A stretch of DNA of 64,000 nt, from contig NZ_JBHLVH010000014.1 of assembly GCF_042433515.1 (NCBI RefSeq), positions 180,196 to 244,195 of the forward strand. Reading direction: 5' to 3'. The position numbers were made by a program, and so were the translations under genes. Origin of the DNA: Kytococcus schroeteri (GTDB lineage Bacteria > Actinomycetota > Actinomycetes > Actinomycetales > Dermatophilaceae). Positions 60,181 through 64,000 of this stretch are shown piece by piece. Every line of letters begins with the position of its first letter. The first letter of the stretch is position 1. Below the pieces are notes generated by a model that saw only the letters and a program-made list of their open reading frames with translations, ran no database searches and was not told where the DNA came from.

Positions 60181-61398
60181 TCAGGGCGCCTCGGGCGCGG
60201 GACGCGACTGCACGAAGCGGCGCACGAGCTGTTCCCAGCGCTGGGGGTCAGTGTTCCACTCCCGGCAGTGCATCCCGGCCGGCCACTCCGCGAGGGTCAC
60301 CAGATCCGGCCGCATCGCCGCCAGCTCCCGGGAGGTGCCCACCGGCACCACCTCGTCGGCCACCGAGTGGACGATGAGCATGCGGTGCCGCAGCTCGGCG
60401 GCGCGGTCGAGCCAGTTCATCTGCGCCAGGTCGCGCGGCTCGGTGATGGCGAAGAGGAACCTGGCCTCGTGGCGCCCCATGAGGTGGCGGGCCAGCTGCT
60501 CCACCGCGGCCGGGACCTTGGCCCGCACCGCGGCGTGGGCCAGCACCTGGCCCCAGTCCACCACCGGGGCGTCGAGCACCACACACGTCACGCGGTCGGC
60601 GAAGCGGGAGCGCACCAGCGTTTGCAGCACGATCGCCCCGCCCATGGAGTAGCCCACCAGGGCCAGCTCGCGCGCCCCGTGGGCGACGGCGTACTCCAGC
60701 GCGGCCTCCACGTCACGCCACTCGGTGAGGCCGAGGTTGTACCGGCCGTCGGCGCTGCGCGGGGCCTCGCTGTCGTTGCGGTAGGCCGGCACCAGGCAGG
60801 CCCAGCCCTCCTCGCGGAAGGGGGCCACGGCACGGAAGCCCTCCTCACGCCGGGCGGCCCGGCCGTGCACGGTGACCATCCACCGGTCGTGCTGCAGCGC
60901 CGGACCGTCGGCCACGCCGTCGGGGAGCACCTGCCAGCAGGGGATCTCGCCGATGTCGGAGTGCAGCGACAGGTCGCGGGCGGGCAGGCCCAGGGCCTGC
61001 CGCGGGTCGCGCGGGAAGTAGTAGGGGTTGAGGCGCGCCGGGCCCGGCTCCGGGGCGGGGCCGTCCACGGCGTCGAGACGGCGCACCACGCGGCCGGACT
61101 CCTCGTGGTGCTCGACCACGTCGCTGAAGCGCAGGTGCCGGTCGCCGCCCGTGGTCCACAGGCCGTAGCGGCCGGGCTGCAGGGTGAGGCCGTTGGCGGC
61201 CAAGGTCACCGTGCGGGCGTGCAGGTCCACGGCGAGCAGCTCGCAGTCGTCCGGGTGCACCGCATCGGGGGTGAGCACCCGCCGACCGAAGTAGACCGCC
61301 GTCCCCACCACGGCGGCCCCGGTCAGCGCGGCGGCGCTGCCGACCACCCAGCCGGTCACCGCCCCGATGCGTCGCCACACGGCGGTCGTCAGAGCCAT
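60181..61398 (-). CDS. Alpha/beta hydrolase family protein, membrane-anchored
   Basis: 405 residues. One N-terminal membrane helix (about 14-36), about 150 residues without recognised motif, then an alpha/beta hydrolase domain with the nucleophile in VGYSMGGAIV (Gly-x-Ser-x-Gly, about 240-249), an Asp near HSVADEVVPV and His in GMHCREWN. Likely a serine esterase or acyl hydrolase; substrate unknown. The ATG has TAGGAT 6 nt upstream. Monocistronic, 83 bp after ppk2 on the same strand. Confidence 0.85.
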   Translation of the reverse strand: MALTTAVWRRIGAVTGWVVGSAAALTGAAVVGTAVYFGRRVLTPDAVHPDDCELLAVDLHARTVTLAANGLTLQPGRYGLWTTGGDRHLRFSDVVEHHEESGRVVRRLDAVDGPAPEPGPARLNPYYFPRDPRQALGLPARDLSLHSDIGEIPCWQVLPDGVADGPALQHDRWMVTVHGRAARREEGFRAVAPFREEGWACLVPAYRNDSEAPRSADGRYNLGLTEWRDVEAALEYAVAHGARELALVGYSMGGAIVLQTLVRSRFADRVTCVVLDAPVVDWGQVLAHAAVRAKVPAAVEQLARHLMGRHEARFLFAITEPRDLAQMNWLDRAAELRHRMLIVHSVADEVVPVGTSRELAAMRPDLVTLAEWPAGMHCREWNTDPQRWEQLVRRFVQSRPAPEAP

Positions 61399-61404
61399 GC
61401 CGGG

Positions 61405-61410
61405 ATCCTA
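61405..61410 (-). promoter_or_regulatory. -10 element of the alpha/beta hydrolase gene
   Basis: TAGGAT on the minus strand, 6 nt before the ATG at 61398. Confidence 0.5.
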
Positions 61411-61509
61411 GTTGTTCTCGGCCGTCAGGGTGGGGGCAGCCAGCAGGTGGGCGCGTCCGTCCGGCTCGCGGATCCCCTGCCCTGAGCAGCCACTCGCGTG
61501 CCCCCCATG

Positions 61510-62112
61510 TCAGCGCGTCGCGTCGGAGTACATCGGGCGGGGGCCGGTTCCCACCCACCAGCCCGCGCAGAGCAGGGTGACGGCGATAGAGGCTGCCGGC
61601 CACGACTCGACCGGCTCCAAGGGCCAGTGCAACAACCACTGCCCGGGGTACCCCAGCACCGTCGCGGCAGCTGCGACCAGCACACAGACAGCCGGTGCGT
61701 ACGGGCCCCACCCGAGCCCCCGGCAGACCAGACCGATCCCCGTGTACCCCAGGAGGTCACGGCTGGCCACGACCAGGAGGGTCGACTCCGTCCCGACCAC
61801 GGCGGCCACGACCCACACGGCGCAGGTCAGCACGAGGGCCCCCGCCAGCCCCATGCGTTCCCACGCGGCCACCCCACGAAGCGAGCGCACCTCGGGGATG
61901 CGATGGCGCGGCGCCACCATGCTCGCCACGATGCCCGCCGCCGCGAGGCTCGGCAGGAACTCCGCGTACTGGACGAGACCCGGGGCCAGGCGTGGGATCG
62001 GAAGGTCTCGGGAGCCCACCCACACCGTCGTGAGCAGTCCGGCCGCCCACAGGGCCGCGGAGGCTCCCGTGAGGCGCTGCCGAAGGAACCAGGAGACCGG
62101 GCCCCTCAACAC
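61510..62112 (-). CDS. Membrane protein, probably part of an ABC-type transport unit
   Basis: 200 residues from the GTG at 62110-62112, with about five to six membrane helices. No recognised family motif. The GTG start overlaps the stop of the upstream membrane gene by 7 bp; an in-frame TTG follows it. Probably translated with it, and likely a second membrane component. Function unknown. Confidence 0.6.
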   Translation of the reverse strand: MLRGPVSWFLRQRLTGASAALWAAGLLTTVWVGSRDLPIPRLAPGLVQYAEFLPSLAAAGIVASMVAPRHRIPEVRSLRGVAAWERMGLAGALVLTCAVWVVAAVVGTESTLLVVASRDLLGYTGIGLVCRGLGWGPYAPAVCVLVAAAATVLGYPGQWLLHWPLEPVESWPAASIAVTLLCAGWWVGTGPRPMYSDATR

Positions 62113-63362
62113 GACTGCTCCGAGTGCTCCCGCAGCGTCTTCAGCTGTGCTGCGGGAGACTCCCCGAGGATGGCCCGAGCCCGTGGCGAGAGGTCCGGAC
62201 GCTCTCCCAGCGCCTTCTCCCACCACTCCACGGCAGCTGCGTCCACGTCGGACGCGGAAGCCGAAGGTGCGGCATCGGGGGGAGCGGAAGCAGCGGTGGC
62301 CTGGCCGTCACCCTCCGGCAGGACCTGATCCGGACCGCACCGGGGTGCCTCGGCCACGGAGAACAGCAGGGTCCTGGCCCAGCTCTGGTGGTCGGCAGCG
62401 TCGAGGGGCAGGAGTCGCCCCTGTGAGTCCGGGTATTCGGTGAAGCGACGCGGGAAGGAGATACCGTTCTCCCCCGCGACGGCCGCGAGCCGCTCGACCT
62501 CGCCGGCGATCTCTGCGCGACGGTCCTCGTTCTCCGGCCAGAGGCAGAGTTCCACTGCTCGGTCGAGTCCGCCCGACGCCACAGCCTGACAACCAGCGAC
62601 CGCGGGACGAAGGCGCAGACCATGTACAGGGCTGGTTCGAGCAGCCTGCCACCCCGCCAGAGCGGTCAACAGTGCCGCCAGAAGGAGAGCTGTCGAGACG
62701 ACCGGTCGCTGGAGGGCCCACCACGCGGCCGCCAGCAGGAGCACCATGGCGGCCACGGTCAGGAGGTAGGCAGTCGAGGCACCCGCTGTGGGTTCCGTCT
62801 GGCTGACACAGCAGGCGACTGGAGGCGCCATCATGAGCCGAGCAGGGCCGTTCTCCATGGAGGCGAAGGCCCCCAGGGCGAGATAGGCGACCACGATGCT
62901 GGTGGGCAGGGCCACGTACAAGGGCAGGGTGCGCCCGGCCAGGGCTCCCCACGAGGCCGCGGCCAGCGGACTGAGAACCATGGCCGCGGCCAGCCACCCG
63001 GCGATGCCAGCCAGGTGGCCAGCCCGCAGCAGCTGGACCCAGGCACCCCCGAGCAGCACGACTGCTCCGACGCTCGCGACAGGCAGCACGGCGACCGCCC
63101 AGAGCGCCAGCTCCTTGAGGGGCGCGAGGCGCCTCCTGAAGACTTCACCCTCAACCAGACGAGCCGCGACGACGGTGGCCCCGGCGGCCACGACCGGCAG
63201 CACGAGCACCGACCCCCCGTGGGCGTCAAGGGCATTCGTGAGGGGATGGACCGTTTCCACCCCGACCATCCACAAGTGGTAGGCCAGCAGTCCCCCGGCG
63301 AGCAGGAGAACGAGCGGCCAGGCGGTCAGACGCATCAGCGTAGACGGTCTCAGCACACCCAT
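62106..63362 (-). CDS. Large membrane protein, ABC-transporter permease-like
   Basis: 418 residues. About six to seven membrane helices in residues 8-235, then a soluble C-terminal domain (about 245-418) with a Ser/Ala/Pro-rich stretch. No diagnostic permease motif; the role is inferred because the preceding gene on the strand encodes an ABC ATPase and overlaps it by 13 bp. Codon choice looks slightly less GC-biased by eye than in the rest of the window. Confidence 0.6.
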   Translation of the reverse strand: MGVLRPSTLMRLTAWPLVLLLAGGLLAYHLWMVGVETVHPLTNALDAHGGSVLVLPVVAAGATVVAARLVEGEVFRRRLAPLKELALWAVAVLPVASVGAVVLLGGAWVQLLRAGHLAGIAGWLAAAMVLSPLAAASWGALAGRTLPLYVALPTSIVVAYLALGAFASMENGPARLMMAPPVACCVSQTEPTAGASTAYLLTVAAMVLLLAAAWWALQRPVVSTALLLAALLTALAGWQAARTSPVHGLRLRPAVAGCQAVASGGLDRAVELCLWPENEDRRAEIAGEVERLAAVAGENGISFPRRFTEYPDSQGRLLPLDAADHQSWARTLLFSVAEAPRCGPDQVLPEGDGQATAASAPPDAAPSASASDVDAAAVEWWEKALGERPDLSPRARAILGESPAAQLKTLREHSEQSC

Positions 63363-64000
63363 TCCAACCCCCAGGCTCGCTGAACCCGCACTGAGAATGC
63401 GGCCTGCGGTGACAGGGTCTGGCCGTCCACGCGGACGAAGTCCGCCGGTGACCCATCGAACACCACCTGGCCGGCATCGAGCAGGGTGACGTGGTCGGCC
63501 TCGTCGGCCAGGTCCTCCACGAGATGCGTGGTGACGAGGACCGGGCGGTCGACGCGGTCCACCGCCTGATGGAAGAGGGCCCGCTGCAACGGGTCGAGAC
63601 CCGCGGTGGGCTCGTCCAGGATGACCAGCTCACCAGGGGCGGCCAGTCCTTCGGCCAGCGCGAGGCGACGGGCCTCACCACCCGACAGCTGCATCACCGG
63701 TCGGTCACGTAACCCGCCGAGGTCGGTCAGGGCCAGTGCGCGGTCCACCTCACGCGGCAACGCCGCCCGGTCTCGCCCGGCCAACCAGGCCGAGTAGGCC
63801 ACCTGCTCGGCCACGCGCAGGCCTCGGAAACGACCGGAGTACTGCGCGACGAAGGCCGCCTGACCCGAGCGGTGCACCCGTCCGGTGCTGGGCCTTCGCA
63901 GGCCAGCGAGCGTCTCGACGAGCGTGGTCTTCCGGCTCTTCGGAGTTGAGCGTGGGTGCTTGGGGGTAGGGGTCGAGGTCCCGGGCATGATCTGAGGACT
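63350..64000 (-). CDS. ABC transporter ATP-binding protein, N-terminal part absent or altered
   Basis: At least 212 residues; the frame is open to the window edge, so the true start may lie outside. Seen: the signature MQLSGGEARRLALAEGL, Walker B LVILDEPTAGLDPLQR and the H-loop THLVEDLADEADH, plus a Q-loop-like AAFVAQYSG. Missing: a Walker A. Before KTTLVETLAGLRRPSTG, where family members have a GxxGxGK loop, there is PRSTPKSR, and the residues upstream are Pro/Thr/Lys-rich, not ABC-like. The protein may be inactive, or the gene is joined to foreign sequence at about 63935-63945. Confidence 0.6.
   Translation of the reverse strand, partial: SPQIMPGTSTPTPKHPRSTPKSRKTTLVETLAGLRRPSTGRVHRSGQAAFVAQYSGRFRGLRVAEQVAYSAWLAGRDRAALPREVDRALALTDLGGLRDRPVMQLSGGEARRLALAEGLAAPGELVILDEPTAGLDPLQRALFHQAVDRVDRPVLVTTHLVEDLADEADHVTLLDAGQVVFDGSPADFVRVDGQTLSPQAAFSVRVQRAWGLEWVC

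Overview
The window is about 64 kb of very GC-rich, gene-dense chromosomal DNA from an actinobacterium. Frequent GTG starts, many 4-bp GTGA/ATGA gene overlaps, a FtsR/GarA-type cluster, a PimA/PgsA phosphoinositide cluster and a single bifunctional Rel protein all fit Actinomycetota. The overall gene set is most like the Micrococcales; the genus cannot be named from the sequence alone. No insertion sequence, prophage, CRISPR array, rRNA or replication origin was seen. The window cuts a gene at each edge (an aldehyde dehydrogenase at 1 and an ABC ATPase at 64000).

Region by region. 1-8644: small-molecule metabolism (aldehyde dehydrogenase, a translationally coupled FAD lactone oxidase and PLP alanine-racemase-fold enzyme, aldo/keto reductase, APC permease, OsmC protein, histidine phosphatase, glutamate-cysteine ligase). 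8680-16154: glycine cleavage and cell-division cluster (gcvP behind a glycine riboswitch, two MerR regulators, GarA/OdhI-type FHA protein, gcvH, then the DUF881 / small-basic / DUF881 membrane trio), in the order known from Mycobacterium tuberculosis Rv1823-Rv1832 but without the DUF151 nuclease. 16216-22946: fdhD, then a 4'-phosphopantetheinyl transferase, an M1-type metallopeptidase and a 1291-residue membrane-bound Pls/PosA-type NRPS. 23086-30089: tRNA-Pro and the xerD-parA-scpA-scpB-rluB-cmk-der chromosome-segregation/translation operon. 30117-34429: a small membrane protein, an MBL hydrolase, a DUF349 protein and an M18 aminopeptidase. 34467-47846: a long series of minus-strand operons (rel, apt-secF-secD, ruvB-ruvA-ruvC-yebC, pdxT-pdxS, a membrane protein, pimA, pgsA). 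48031-54551: stress membrane protein, HIT protein, a Tat-exported NlpC/P60 hydrolase behind a c-di-AMP (ydaO/yuaA) riboswitch, thrS, tRNA-Val, a PGPGW protein, class IV aminotransferase and thioesterase. 54618-55143: a tRNA cluster Gly-Cys-Val-Gly. 55281-64000: Fur-family regulator divergent from superoxide dismutase, a ppk2-AKR-selO operon, an alpha/beta hydrolase, and a three-gene ABC-transporter-like block whose ATPase has no recognisable Walker A motif.

Recurring structure. At least fifteen genes have a TANNNT-like -10 hexamer ending exactly 6 or 7 nt before the start codon and no Shine-Dalgarno sequence, which points to widespread leaderless transcription and also fixes several start codons. 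Operon ends are marked by unusually long, nearly perfect GC hairpins (up to 21 bp), mostly without U-tracts.

The best candidates for less-described biology are the NRPS/PPTase/metallopeptidase locus, the PPK2 enzyme with a histone-H1-like lysine tail encoded by a 65-bp direct repeat, the Ser/Lys/Gly-rich insert in SecD, the lineage-specific gene losses from conserved clusters (yajC, patA, DUF151), the Fur-family 7-1-7 palindrome in front of sodA, and the divergent OsmC/phosphatase promoter pair built on one shared hexamer. All functions are inferred from translated sequence and gene order; no database search was run.
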